Positions 48,797-59,934 are shown, counted from the first letter of the stretch. The stretch: 64,000 nt of DNA from Gonatopus flavifemur (GCA_018340375.1 JAFFJZ010000002.1:14030001-14094000); one strand, 5' to 3'. Notes: generated by a model not told the origin, from the sequence alone. Made by a program: numbers and translations.

Positions 48797-48933
48797 TTAA
48801 TGTCACAATCTTCAATATCACGAATCTTTAAACGTGCTTTTCCCAAAACGACATTTTTTAAACTGCTGGAAATTCTAGCTCAAAAACGAATTGAGGGATC
48901 GACTTGATTTTCTTTTGTTTTTAAAGGAAATTG

Positions 48934-49122
48934 AATTCCTGGGAGCTTATACCTATGAAACCATGTATTAATTCAAAACCTATGTACTTTGTGATTATTT
49001 TTTTTTATATATCGATTTTAAGACCAAAAAAAAGGGAAAATCGGTTTCAAACATTCCACAAGTCCGCTATTTTGTTAATTCTCGATTCTTCTTCAGTTCT
49101 ATTGGTATAAGCTCTCAGGAAT
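48934..49122. mobile_element. Inverted-repeat element with ATTCCTGGGAGCTTATACC ends
   Basis: ATTCCTGGGAGCTTATACC at the left pairs with GGTATAAGCTCTCAGGAAT at the right, with weaker pairing inside. True boundaries may lie further out. Confidence 0.45.
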
Positions 49123-49892
49123 ATAATATATTTTCTAAAAATATTTTGTTTTTTGATTTCAGATAAAAATTGGAGGTCCCAAAATTCCCATCAATCGGAA
49201 ACTTCTTCTCGAGGCGGTCCCATAAACGACTGTTCAACTGAAATTACACATACATATGTGTGAAAAAGTTCCAGTACCTTATTTACTTCCTTCTATGAGA
49301 AAAACAAAAAGAAAAACGGGTCATTTCCGGGTTGCTTGATGACAAGCTCCCCTTAAACGAAAATTTATATGAACCCATGAAATATATTTGTACAAAATAT
49401 GCTTATATAGTTCAAATTCGCCCCCAAAAATGTACATGTCACCCACAAAAGAACGGCAACTTCCGATCTTTCATTCATCAAAACAATTTTGACCGATTCG
49501 CGTATTGTAGGCCCCATAGTGCATGCTAGGGTTCCATTCAATTAAGGAGATCTCGGAGGATGGACTGAGTGAAAATTTTCTCTGCAAGAATTCTTCGAAC
49601 TGAATTCATGCAGAGGTCTGAAATTTTTAGGAAATAATTTTTGGTAATTACGGTATACAGCCCAAATTTTGAATTTTGAAAATAAATTTTTTCTCAGTTG
49701 GTAAAAAAATCAAAATTTAATCGATACGCTGATATCCCCTTGAAACATTCTTCACTGGTATCAGAAGAAAATTTCCGAAGCAGGAAAATATGTCATCTCA
49801 ATAGTCATTTTCGTTTATCGTATTCAATCGACTTTCCTCACCAGGATATTCTGACAATCATGATCTTCGTCTATCGGAATTTCCATAGGCGT
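49123..49892. other. Unassigned spacer
   Basis: CTCCCCTTAA at 49348-49357 resembles the end of the TTAA-flanked element and may be a solo remnant. Nothing else is supported. Confidence 0.4.
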
Positions 49893-50292
49893 CCCTGGTA
49901 AAAAAACCGGATGCGAACCCGGCTCAAAACCGGATGAAATTTCCGGGATTCCATCCTAGTGTATCCGGGTTTTGCGGTGATTCTTTATCCGGTTTCATTC
50001 AGACTCTATCCGGATTTCAATACTGAATATTTTTCAAAATCCCACACGAAATTTGGATAGAATTCATTCGTCTCCTTGTTCGAGTTTCATTTGGGATTCC
50101 AAAAAATATCTTGTCGCGAAACCCGGATAGGATCCAGATGGAACCGAGTAAAAAATCACTGCAAAACCCGTATATGTGCCCGAATACACCCGGATGGAAT
50201 CCCGGAAATTTCATCCGGGTTTGAGTCGAATTATCATCCGGATTACCATCAGGATTATCATCCGATTTCGCATCCGGTTTTTTTTACCAGGG
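49893..50292. mobile_element. 400-bp ATCCGG-word MITE, CCCTGGTAAAAA ends
   Basis: CCCTGGTAAAAAAACCGG at the left faces CCGGTTTTTTTTACCAGGG at the right. GCGT flanks both sides (49889-49892, 50293-50296). The interior is built from ATCCGG, CCGGAT, ACCCGGAT and GGAATCCCGG words on both strands. Confidence 0.75.
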
Positions 50293-50445
50293 GCGTTTAG
50301 AGTAGTGAAATAGATATCAGTTTGAAATCCGACTTAATATAGCATGATATTAAGGTTAATCTATTTCATTCACACATAATATCCCAGACAGCAGAAATGA
50401 TCATTTTGAATCCACAAAAACTTCTGAAAGCACTTCTTAAACAGT

Positions 50446-50774
50446 CCCCTAGTGAAAATGAATCATATAAGAACATATAAAAATCATATTTGATCCATAT
50501 AAAATTCATATATGGCCATATATAATCCCTAAATAATCCATATTGAATCCACGTATGACCCATATATAATTCATATGTAATCCATATATGACCCATGAAT
50601 GCAAGATTTTTTCACATATGGAAAAAATTCTGTCATATATGGAATATTCTCCATACATGGATTGAATATGCATTATATATGATTCCACACGTTTTCATAT
50701 ATGGACCATATATGGATTATGGATGTATTATGTATGAATTATGTATGGGTCATATATGTTTACTTTTTACTAGA
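50446..50774. mobile_element. CATATATGG-word MITE, CCCCTAGTGAAAA ends
   Basis: CCCCTAGTGAAAATG at the left faces CTTTTTACTAGAG at the right. The interior is a series of CATATATGG, ATTCATATGTA and ATCCATATAT words. Frames on both strands with repeating Tyr, Met and Ile residues are products of this word. Confidence 0.65.
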
Positions 50775-50777
50775 GTC

Positions 50778-50909
50778 CCCGTTATGACAGTAAAAATGAA
50801 TTCAATATGAACTCAATGAATTCATATGAATGAAGATTAAGTTATTCATCAAGAGTTCATTTTGAATTCAAATCATTCATAATGAATTCATGTTTACTGT
50901 CATAACGGG
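50778..50909. mobile_element. CCCGTTATGACAGTAAA palindromic MITE
   Basis: CCCGTTATGACAGTAAA at the left pairs with TTTACTGTCATAACGGG at the right. TGAATTCA words fill the arms. It abuts the preceding element with almost no gap. Confidence 0.72.
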
Positions 50910-51145
50910 AGTTCTTTGCGGGAACTTTTGTGCTGTATGGAATACTATATTAATAGTTATCAGATGATCTATCACCCTTTAATATAATACATTATGAATG
51001 CCATCATATTTTTATTAATTACTCATCATATTTATGTACAATGGATCCTCAATTAAGTATTAATATATTACATTGCACACGAAGACAATAGATTCTCTTC
51101 GAAGTTATGCTACATATTAGGTAGGATTTTAAATTGATATATATT

Positions 51146-51549
51146 CCCAGCAAAAAATTTCGGATTGAAATTCAAGAATTTGAATTCGAATTTTGGAGTT
51201 ATGGAATTGATTTTACGGAAATTCTATCCACCTCCATTCTAACCTATTCTACAGTCAAATCTTATTCCAAATCTGGAATTCAAATTCAATTTTATCCAAT
51301 GTAAAATTTAGAATAACAACTTCTATACATAGTCAATGAATTACCTTTACGATATTGAATAAAGGATTTTCATTTCTGTTAGAAGAATTCAAAATAGAAT
51401 AGCAACTGGAATTCATAACATGATATTGAAATCTAAATATTTCAATTTTTTTCTATTCATATGTATTCTTTTTTTGGAGAATTCGAATTGGAAAGAATTG
51501 AAAAGAATGAGAAATTCCTATTCTTTTCTAATCCAGATTTTTTACTGGG
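51146..51549. mobile_element. GAATTC-word MITE, CCC...GGG ends, TT duplication
   Basis: CCCAGCAAAAAATTTCGGATT faces AATCCAGATTTTTTACTGGG. TT flanks both ends. Interior words are GAATTC, AATTCGAATT and AGAATTGAAA. Confidence 0.7.
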
Positions 51550-51779
51550 TTGCCTATCAACGTGACCCATTTCACAGTGTATAAATTATATTCAATTGAA
51601 TATAAATTGTCCCACTCGTATGCCACTTATCTTTTTTTTAAACATTTCCAGCGGTGAAATCAGCATTTTCCATGGTGTATTGTTTTTCCTGGATAATATT
51701 TTTATGAAAGGAAATAGATATTAGATTCGGAATTGTGGGTGCCGGTGAATTTTCATTTGCAGAACATTTTTAAGGAAGT

Positions 51780-52502
51780 GCAAATTGCCTCTTCAATATG
51801 TGGAATTTCCATTACCGGTATACTTTTCGTTGACCATCGTTGTTAGTTTCGTGCATGTCGTTCGATGGTTCTATCACATCACATCCTGACGTTCGATCGA
51901 GAAATTAAGTTGGTAAATTTGGGGAAGTGTAAGCACGTGGGATAAATCGCGCATGCACTTTTACGCCTAAAGCACATGGCTGGGTTGACAGAGAAGGAAC
52001 GGACAAGGGATCGGGGACCGTCGGTTTATTCCGCAAGTAGAGAACTGAATAGACCGGCAGCAGTTTTGCGCCGGCCGCTGACACGATAAGGTGCGTATGT
52101 TTATTTTACCGCGATGACAACCTCTCCGGCCTGGAGGTTATCTATACGGGTGATGTGAAAATAAAATAAGGGCACAAGCATGTCCTCCGGTGTTTTTGTT
52201 ACATAAGAGTGGAAGCTAAGTGTTTAATCGTGTTATCGAAACGAGTGTACACAAATATTATCCCTCGAATCGTGACGTGTTGAAATATAATCGTATATAA
52301 AACCGTTTATTGTTTTTGTAAGCACAATCGAATAGTAATCGTTGAGTGAAAAGGTGACAATTTCATCAGAGTGTTTAATTACATGCCGAATGGCATAGAT
52401 GTGAATAGAATGCTTCAACTGGAACATTTTATCTAGTGAAAATTGGGACAACTTAATTATCAATCAATGAACTGATACAAAAGTGTTCTACTATTTAATG
52501 GG
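51780..52502 (+). promoter_or_regulatory. Candidate promoter and non-coding first exon
   Basis: This is the one long stretch that looks both non-repetitive and relatively GC-rich (especially 51960-52180, with GCGCCGGCCGCTGACACG). It contains no MITE that I can see. It ends in AATGGG followed by GTAAGT at 52503, a strong splice-donor match. No downstream acceptor or coding exon was found within the window, so a gene would need a very long first intron. The orientation and the exon call are inference. A small GC-rich hairpin (AACCTC...GAGGTT, near 52120-52140) lies inside. Confidence 0.25.
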
Positions 52503-53240
52503 GTAAGTTATTGTATTTTCTTTATTGTTGAGAAGTCTTTTAATCAGATTTTTTGGTAAAAGGTTTATTATATGTGCTTCGTGTGTTGAATATTCAAGTC
52601 GAATGTTTGCTAAACGCACTTAATAAAGTTTCCGCGTTTTGCATCAGTGTGCGATATAATCACTTTTGAAACTTCAACGTTGTTCCAAGTGGACGCGAAC
52701 AATTCAAATTCCAAGTTGATATCGTAGACTACGAGGTTTGAATAAGGAAGGGGTGATATTTACGGTATCGTCATTTTTATATAAATTGCTTTGTGAGTTT
52801 CAATCGATATTCTATAAAATATATATATAAATTATATATGTTTACTATATATTTTTCTAGAAAATTGGACTTATTTTGCCGAACTTATGCAATTTCGATA
52901 TCTCAGATTGTCATGATATGTAAGATTCAAGGAACTATAATCAGTTTGGGAAACGCATCTTTAAGAAGACCCTGTACTTCGATGTTATAAAGTGTTTCTT
53001 TCTCGAGGGAGCAGCTCAAATTCACTCCGAAAGATCTCAATAGAATATTGCATTTCGCTTTACTATGAAACTTTACAGATATCCGATTGCGTAACAACGT
53101 GGAACGAAATTCGTGATAACAAAGATGAACTCGAAATTTCTATTGTGCTAGAATATTAGAAATGCATATTCAGACATGTTTTCTTCATTTTTACAATCAA
53201 TGTTCCAGTTATTGAATTCATGTCAGTTAGGAATTTTTGG
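52503..53240. other. Unassigned AT-rich spacer
   Basis: It follows the splice-donor-like site. No gene, RNA or repeat recognised. Confidence 0.45.
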
Positions 53241-53337
53241 AAAGGATCGATCCTTTTTTATATTAAGAATATATACAATTTTTATAGATTTAAATAAGAA
53301 TTCAATACTTTTTATATAAAAAAGGATCGATCTTTTT
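53241..53337. mobile_element. GGATCGATC hairpin element
   Basis: AAAGGATCGATCCTTTTTTATA at the left faces TATAAAAAAGGATCGATC at the right. About 97 bp, with no clear duplication. Confidence 0.55.
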
Positions 53338-54408
53338 AAAGAATCTGTATCACTTTGATGTCAGTTCTTTCGCCCTGAGAGGAACAAAATTGGTTCATTT
53401 TGTTTGAATCGTTTTAAAAAACGAAACGAAAATCCAAACTTATAAGATCTAATGAATAAATTATCGTTATTTATCTTCTCGAATTGACTCCTTGGAACTG
53501 GAAACATCATTTAAACAATGCATTGAAAGATTCTCAGTCTTTAACAACTGAGTATCTTGTTATTCGATCACGAATTCGTTTCAATAAACGATTCAAACTT
53601 CGAACATATTTAATTCTATCAAAGATACCTAATCACATTTTCATAATTATAGCTACTGAAAAATTCGTTGGGTCTCTTCGTACTGTTCTTCTCGGGTAAC
53701 AGTGATTAATACTTTCTCTCAGGGTGTACACGTACATTATGAATAGCTTATACGTTATGGTGTTTTTCGCAAGAAGAGGACCTTGTAAATGTTCTGTGAT
53801 TTTTATTTATGTCCTGAGTGTAACGTTGCGAAAATATGTTCAACCGTTGATGGATAGGATTCTTCATCATGTGGATGCATATACGGAGAACAACATTTCT
53901 GAACTTTCTCTGAATCGCCGAGGATTATTAACCTAGGATAGTACAAAAGTTTGGCCTGAATTCATGATGAATTTTGGAACTATGAGAATTCGTAAAGCGT
54001 TATTTGTGATTCATCAGGGACTCTTGTGCTATCCGGTAATGTAATCTCTTCACATTCATAATTGATGCACTTTATTCCTGTGATGCAAATTGTCAAATTT
54101 TGAATACATCCTGCGGGTGAAAGATTATTGTAGGCAAATGATGAGATGAAACGATGGACAATGACTTTCATTCATCGAAGTTTCCACATAATCGTCTCTC
54201 TTTGCAACATAACTTGATAAATCATTGGAAGAAGTTCGAGGAGTCTTGTGCTACTTCGAAACAATGAATTCGTGATATCAGGAGTTGAGTATTCGGTCAT
54301 TTTATCAGCTGATGCAGCTTAAAAAATTATTTCCCGACTATTTATCCATTGCTGTTTATCGACATGGAGAAAAAAGATTTCGCCATTTCAACAAATTCGT
54401 CTTCGCTA
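53338..54408. other. Unassigned spacer
   Basis: Short frames without motifs. No gene is supported. Confidence 0.45.
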
Positions 54409-54666
54409 CACGTAAAGAAAAATTCCGAAAAGTCTCCTTTGCTGAATTAGCAAAACGGTTGCTGTTACAGCAAAAATATTGCCATTTTAGCAAGATATTT
54501 GCTGATTCAGCAAAATTCTCTAGCCGTCTGTATATCTACACTTCCGGATTGCTGAATGGCAAGCGCTGGTTAAAAGAGCAAGATTTTTGCTGTAATAGCA
54601 AATTTTGCCATATCAGTAAAACAAGTTTTTGGAATTTGCTGGTTCAGCAACTTTTTTTTCTGAGTG
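54409..54666. mobile_element. AGCAAA-word MITE, CACGT...GAGTG ends, TA duplication
   Basis: Starts CACGTAAAGAAAAATTCC and ends TTTTTTTTCTGAGTG, flanked by TA. The interior alternates TTTGCTGAATTAGCAAA-like palindromes. The 157-codon frame at 54285-54758 spans it. Further AGCAAA and CAAGCG words continue to about 54840. Confidence 0.65.
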
Positions 54667-54981
54667 TAAGAGGATTGAAAGATCTAATGACGACAATTTG
54701 TCGTCTTAACGAATTAATGCGTTATAATCATATTGGAAAGCAAAGCTTGATTCGCTGAAACCATCCATTGCCGTTAATTTCAACAAACTTGCTTGATGTG
54801 CACAAAATAACAAGCGATTTTCCTAGAAACAGCAAAATTCTTGCTATACCCAGAAAAAAAGTTGTAAAATTTACATCTTGTGAAGTCAATATTTGGACAA
54901 TTTCAAGAAAAATAGTTCGCGCTACCACAATTTTATATCAGCTGTGATGTATCTCACATTCGCTGTTGTAAAATCAACTTA

Positions 54982-55410
54982 AATTAACGGAGAGACAATC
55001 CAATTAGCCGAGCAGTGCTTTTTTTTATTGAAAAAGCCAACGTTTTACCCAGATACTGGGCATTTTCAAGGCAAAAAGATACAACAACGTAGAGATGAAC
55101 CCACAGAAAACTGGATGGGGTGATTCAATAATTAGGGTGTGTGAAGAGGAGTTCTCGGAGCGGCGCCATCAATTAACGGAGAAACAATCTAATTAGCTGA
55201 GCAGTGCTTTTTTATTGAAAAAAAGGTTCGAGGATGGAGTCTTTCACTTCATCTCTACGTTGTATCTTTTTGCCTTGAAAATGCTCAGTGTCTGGGCGAA
55301 ACGTTGGCTTTTTCAATAAAAAACCACTGCTCGGCTAATGGGATTGTTTCTCCGTTAATTGATGGCGCCGCTCCGAGCACTACCCTTCACACATCCTAAT
55401 TATTGAATCA
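54982..55410. mobile_element. Three rearranged fragments of one retroelement-like 3' end
   Basis: A unit containing CGAAACGTTGGCTTTTTC, AATAAAAA, GCTCGGCTAATTGGATTG and GGCGCCGCTCCGAG occurs in reverse at 54982-55100, in reverse at 55121-55218 and forward at 55245-55410. The last two make an inverted pair with 95-bp arms. A conserved GAAACGTTGGCTTTTTCAATAAA-type tail after a small hairpin (GCTCAG TGT CTGGGC) resembles 3' regions I associate with Penelope-like elements. That link is from memory and uncertain. Confidence 0.5.
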
Positions 55411-55898
55411 ACTTAAATTGTGGTAGTTCGAACTGTCTTTGAAATCGTCCAAATATTGTAAATTTTCAAAGTTTTCTTTTCTCGGTGTAGTCCAGTCAAT
55501 TTTTTCCTCCGTGTATATAAAAGAATGTGCTCCCAAGTAGCATATACCACGAACGTTCTTCGAATATTTGAAATATATTGTATGCACATTCCAATGAGAC
55601 CGTTCACGCAAAAAAATGAAATAGCTGTTACACGGCAGCTACACGGAGAAAAGTATACGGTCCATTCAAAATCAAATTGAGTGCGATAAGCTGTTTACGT
55701 TACCATGTAAACGATAGTTTAACATATGACCGATCAACAAATCGCAAGTTAGCACTCAACTCCTATCCCAAAGTTGCGATGAAACCTGGAGCCAATGGTG
55801 ATCAATTCCATATATTTTTCTCACCGTACTCACTTTTTCAGTACCCTTCTTCTCTGCGATAGCTGAAATAATTGCAGCTCTAGTTATTCTTTAGCTAC
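55411..55898. other. Unassigned spacer with CACGG/CCGTG remnants
   Basis: Single ends such as TTTTCTCGGTGTAG (near 55490), CCTCCGTGTA (near 55510) and TACACGGAGAAAAG (near 55642) are visible without partners. Confidence 0.4.
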
Positions 55899-56043
55899 CA
55901 CGGTGAGAAATCGTAACTGTAACTGCACTGGTTTCTTATTTGATATTTGGATAGCCAACTAACTTTAATAGCTAAAAAATAGCTCCCATAGCTGATTTCT
56001 AGCTATCCAAATAATAGCTAAATATTCTTTCCCGTGTTTCAAT
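55899..56043. mobile_element. TAGCTA-word CACGG MITE
   Basis: CACGGTGAGAAATCG at the left and TTCTTTCCCGTG at the right. ATTTGGATAGC pairs with GCTATCCAAAT, and TAGCTA words recur. The flanking dinucleotides do not match. Confidence 0.5.
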
Positions 56044-56296
56044 CGAATTTTGATTGAATGAATATCGTACTTTCCGAATATACTAAGTAGATTTTTGGAA
56101 CAGTCTGATTCGAATATTCTATCAACGTTCATTATATGTTCTTCTTATCTCATCCGTAAATTCTACGAACGTTTCTGTTTCGTATGTACGTTGAACTTTT
56201 GTTGCTACTTGGGAGCTGTTACATCAATATTGTCCGTCATCAAAATATCAGGTATTCAAATTTTGCTGAAGAGGGACAAATTCTTAGCAGCTAATA

Positions 56297-56509
56297 CACG
56301 GAAAAAAATAATCTAAGTACCTAGCACGGACACGGACAGCCATTAAATTAGCTCCTGTAGCTAAATTTTAGCTGTTACCGTAAATAAATTAACTACAAAT
56401 GCAAATTTTTTTGCTGTCATAGCTAAAATTTAGCTGCAGGAGCCAATTTAATGGCTGTCCGTGTCCGTGCTAGCTACTCAGCTGCTGCAGCTAAATTATT
56501 TTTTCCGTG
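56297..56509. mobile_element. AGCTAAATTTAGCT-word MITE, CACGG ends, TA duplication
   Basis: CACGGAAAAAAATAATCTA faces TTATTTTTTCCGTG with TA outside both ends. The long inner arms include TAGCACGGACACGGACAGCC and its complement. AGCTAAATTTTAGCTG words fill the centre. Confidence 0.82.
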
Positions 56510-56584
56510 TAAATAGCTATGGTGACTATGGAGTTCACTGCAGTAGCAATAATAGTTCAATGAAACATCCAAAGTTCATAAGAA

Positions 56585-56865
56585 TACTGAGAGAAAAAAT
56601 TTGCGGGAACAATAAAATATGTAGTTGAATAGTCGCCATAAAATACTCAATTGATTCGAATAAACTTGCATTGACTCGATTAAATATTTATTCAATCAAA
56701 CAAATATTTAATATGCTGTGAAATATTTCATCAATTGAAACAGTCATTTAATTCAATTTTTCAATTGAGTCAATGAAAATTTATTCAAATCAATTAAGTA
56801 TTTTATAGCGACTATTCCACTAAATATTTTATTGTTTCCAGAAATTTTTTTCTCTCATTGAGTCA
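56585..56865 (+). mobile_element. Older copy of the 38692-38953 MITE
   Basis: Same orientation and clear similarity along the length, but the first end has lost CA (TACTGAGAG) and the last end reads CTCATTGAG. Confidence 0.7.
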
Positions 56866-57087
56866 ACGGAAGTCGATTTGGAAATAATGTAGGAATAGCT
56901 GGATTCGTGGTTTGCAATTCTGATAGACTAAGAATGCAGTCGAAGTTTTTCATACCAGGAATTGATGAAGTAGCTTCTAATTAAATGTCTGAGTCACTCA
57001 TATCGACTTTCAGATTTTTCTATAAAGAGAGATGTACATCAATCGGATGTTCACCGAAAATCGTATATCTAATATAAATACCGTGAA

Positions 57088-57128
57088 ACGGGGTGAATAG
57101 GATCATTTTGGGGTGAATAGGATCACCC
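57088..57128. repeat. Short direct repeat GGGGTGAATAGGATCA
   Basis: Two copies of GGGGTGAATAGGATCA separated by TTTT. It resembles the GGGGTGAGATGACGCA ends of 40583 and 62470 in style. Confidence 0.55.
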
Positions 57129-57185
57129 AGAAAAAATATTCAATGGAGCGATAATTACACTGTGAAAAAAATCCTTCCTCAACTT

Positions 57186-57474
57186 CACTGTTAGAAAAAT
57201 CTGTCTCAAACTTAACAATAATATTATAAAGTTTTTTACATAATCATTTTATTAAATTTCATACGAAATTTTTTATGAAATTTCATATTTCCATATTAAA
57301 TTGAGGAACGATTATTAAATTTAATATGAAAACATGAAATTTAATATGAAAACATGAAATTTAATATGAAAATATGAAATTTCATACAAAATTTTGTATG
57401 AAATTTAATAAAATGTTTATGTAAAAAACTTCATAATAGTATTGTTAAGTTTAAGACAGATTTTTCTAACAGTG
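57186..57474. mobile_element. Nested palindromic MITE, CACTGTTAG ends, TT duplication
   Basis: CACTGTTAGAAAAATCTGTCT and complement, flanked by TT. The arms are nearly complete to the centre, with repeated GAAATTTAATATGAAAACAT words. Confidence 0.85.
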
Positions 57475-57540
57475 TTCCCAAGAAAGTTTAGCAGTTTTTT
57501 ACATAAACTTTCTTTGGAAATTATCATAAGAAAGTTTATA

Positions 57541-57763
57541 AATTCACCTGCGTTTCCAGCTGGAATTCCTTTTTCCATGTGGAATCTTAGCTGGGATTCC
57601 TATTTCCAGGTGGAATCCTAGCTAGAATTTCAACTCCAACGTGGGATTTCAATTGGAATTTCTGATCCCAGGTGGAATCCCAGTTGGAATTGGAAATCCC
57701 ACATGGAATCCTGTTGGGATTCTTGATTCCAGGTGGATTCTTAGCTGGCAACGCAGGTGAATT
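57541..57763. mobile_element. Nested GGAATCC-word element, ATTCACCTGCGTT ends
   Basis: ATTCACCTGCGTTTCCAGCT pairs with AGCTGGCAACGCAGGTGAAT (one mismatch). The interior repeats CAGGTGGAATCC and AGCTGGAATTCC words. The segment absent from the 58655 relative extends to about 57810, so the insertion may be longer or carry flanking debris. Confidence 0.65.
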
Positions 57764-58315
57764 TCGGATCTGAAATCCACGTGGAATCCCAGCTGGATTT
57801 TTGTAACGGGGTACCTAGAAAGTTCTATGATTTTGCGGAGATTTTCGAAACTTCCCAAACTTTTGTTTGTCAATCTACAAAGAAAGTTCGAAAATTATCT
57901 TTCTAAAATACGGTTGTAAATTCCCTAGCATTTTGGTTTGGAATTCAACAACTTTTTTCCACAGTGTAGATCGAATCATCTCAATTCTTTCAGATTTCTC
58001 TGTTAAAGAGAGGAACTGCACTTATGTCGCGAAAGGACGATTCTTTTCTCGCAAGGGAATAAATTTATTTGTACCTTGATGAGGTAGAGATAAGAAAACA
58101 CTTCTTATTGAAAAAAAGATGTAGAGAAACAGAGGTTCCCTTGAACCAAGTGATTCGTTTTATGAATGGAATTTATTTCAAACAACATAGCTTCCTTTGA
58201 AAATATCAAATATTCTTCGTGCAATACAAGTGAATGTTTGAATGAAACGTAAGAAGATTTTTCCGTATTCAATCCAATATTTAGAAAGCTTGGAATGATA
58301 TTTTTTTCTAACATA

Positions 58316-58497
58316 CACTGAGACAAATTTTTATTATATGTATAATACAAATAGGGATAGCTATAATATATGCGTACAATAAAATTCATTACATTATATA
58401 GTAAGTGTACAATCTGTATAATAATCTCTATTATAAATCTTATAGATTTTATTGAATAATTATTGCTGTCCCTATTTTTATTGTACATTCCTCTGTG
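58316..58497. mobile_element. CACTGAGACAAATTTTT palindromic MITE, TA duplication
   Basis: Ends CACTGAGAC and CCTCTGTG flanked by TA. Arms share TACAAATAGGGATAGC and a diverged complement. TATAATA words fill the centre. The reverse frame at 58105-58503 overlaps it. Confidence 0.65.
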
Positions 58498-58654
58498 TAG
58501 CAAATTTTGTTGAATTCGAATTTAATTGTAAAATTCGCATAACAGAACGAATTCTTCCAGTGTATATGTAATCCAATCATTGTTCAATGATTGATTATCC
58601 TCAAAAGAACATGTAATTTTTAGGTCAAGTATAGTTTCGTACTACTCAAATTTA

Positions 58655-58902
58655 CACTGTAAAAAATATACTTCCTAAACTGCCAAAGAAGTTTGGCAGT
58701 TTTTTACACAAACTTTTTTTGTAAATTACCAAACAAAAGTTTGTAAACATTCAAAAAATTTGGTGATTTCACGGAGATTTTTGAGAATTCACAAACTTTT
58801 GTTCGGCAATTTACGAAAAAGGTTCGGAAATTCTTTTTCCAAACCAAGTTTGTAAATTTCCAAGCATTTTTGTTTAGAATTCAACAAATTTTCTTTACAG
58901 TG
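58655..58902 (+). mobile_element. CACTGTAAAAAATAT MITE, TA duplication
   Basis: Intact relative of 57158-57966. Ends CACTGTAAAAAA and TTCTTTACAGTG, flanked by TA. Words CAAACTTTTGTT and AAAGTTTGTAAA recur on both strands. Confidence 0.82.
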
Positions 58903-59894
58903 TATGTTCATGAAATGGTCAATGAATTTTTACTGGAAATCCTTTGAAGAATGCAAACTTTCCTGATTGTCAATAATTTTTCCAAATTTCAATATCAAAT
59001 TTTGCAGTACTATTCGATCGCTATAATCAGGCAAAGAATGTTGAGCACTTTCATAAAGCTTCGATAAAGAAATCTCAATTCAAAAAATATTCCAACTCAT
59101 GAGAATAATGCATGAAAATCCTAGTCGGATACTCGCACGGAACACCAACCGATGTCCAAATGGTATCTTTTCGGAGGCGATGAAGAAATATCCACCGATC
59201 TCCCAATAATTTAGTTCATATCGGAATTCGAGTGAAAATACAGCTGAATTCGGTCATTAGATCTTCGCGGGATTTTCGAAACGATTCATTTCGATCAGAA
59301 TGTCGATAAAAAGTGCAGTTGAAATTGATCATTACTCACTTTCGCTTCGATGGTTCGAACTTTTGAACTGAATGAAGATATAATAGCAAGGAAAGGGTTT
59401 AGAAATAAAAATGTCATCCACAGGGAATTTCGGACTCACGTGAGAGTGAGAACATTTCAAAAGATACAATATTACATTTACGAAGCGATTTTTAAAGAAT
59501 TTATTCGTACTCTTCAAAATCTCTTGCCGTTCAAAGTTCTCATTCTCTCTTCCACAGTTGAAATCGATTATCGACAACTTTGTCCGTACAGTCTGAATGA
59601 TTCACTTCAAATGCACAGTCTGGCGTGGGGTCGGTGAAGTCGATGAACGATGGCTTTTCTTAGATTTTTGAACGATTTACTTCAAATCGAAAATCTGATA
59701 AAGGTGACTTCTGTTGTGCTTTGGAATTAAGTAATTTTCTTCAAATCACAAGTGGAGGGAAGTTACTGCGCAAAACCATCGTGACAAGTGAATTTGGCTT
59801 CACATGAGAGCTGGGTGAAGGGATACTTGAAATCGATCATTTGCTAAACTTTTTGAACAACTTTGTTCAAAACAGAGGTCGGGTAAGATTATAG

Positions 59895-59934
<40 letters not shown>

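Larger units (their letters stand above)
57158..57966 (+). mobile_element. CACTGTGAAAAAAAT element, TA duplication, with two nested insertions
   Basis: Outer ends CACTGTG and CCACAGTG are flanked by TA. Comparison with the intact relative at 58655-58902 shows the same backbone (AGTTTAGCAGTTTTTTACAT..., TTTGTTTGTCAATCTAC...) interrupted at 57186 and near 57541. Confidence 0.78.

Noticed and set aside
50366..50810. Tyr/Met/Ile-rich frames with repeated residues
   Set aside because: Produced by translation of the CATATATGG word inside a MITE.
54285..54758. 157-codon forward frame
   Set aside because: Most of it is the AGCAAA-word MITE at 54409-54666, and the frame begins and ends in spacer. 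It reflects repeat sequence rather than a gene.
55245..55320. Hammerhead ribozyme, as found in some Penelope-like elements
   Set aside because: GAAAC is present but the CTGATGA core is not, and the helices cannot be drawn.
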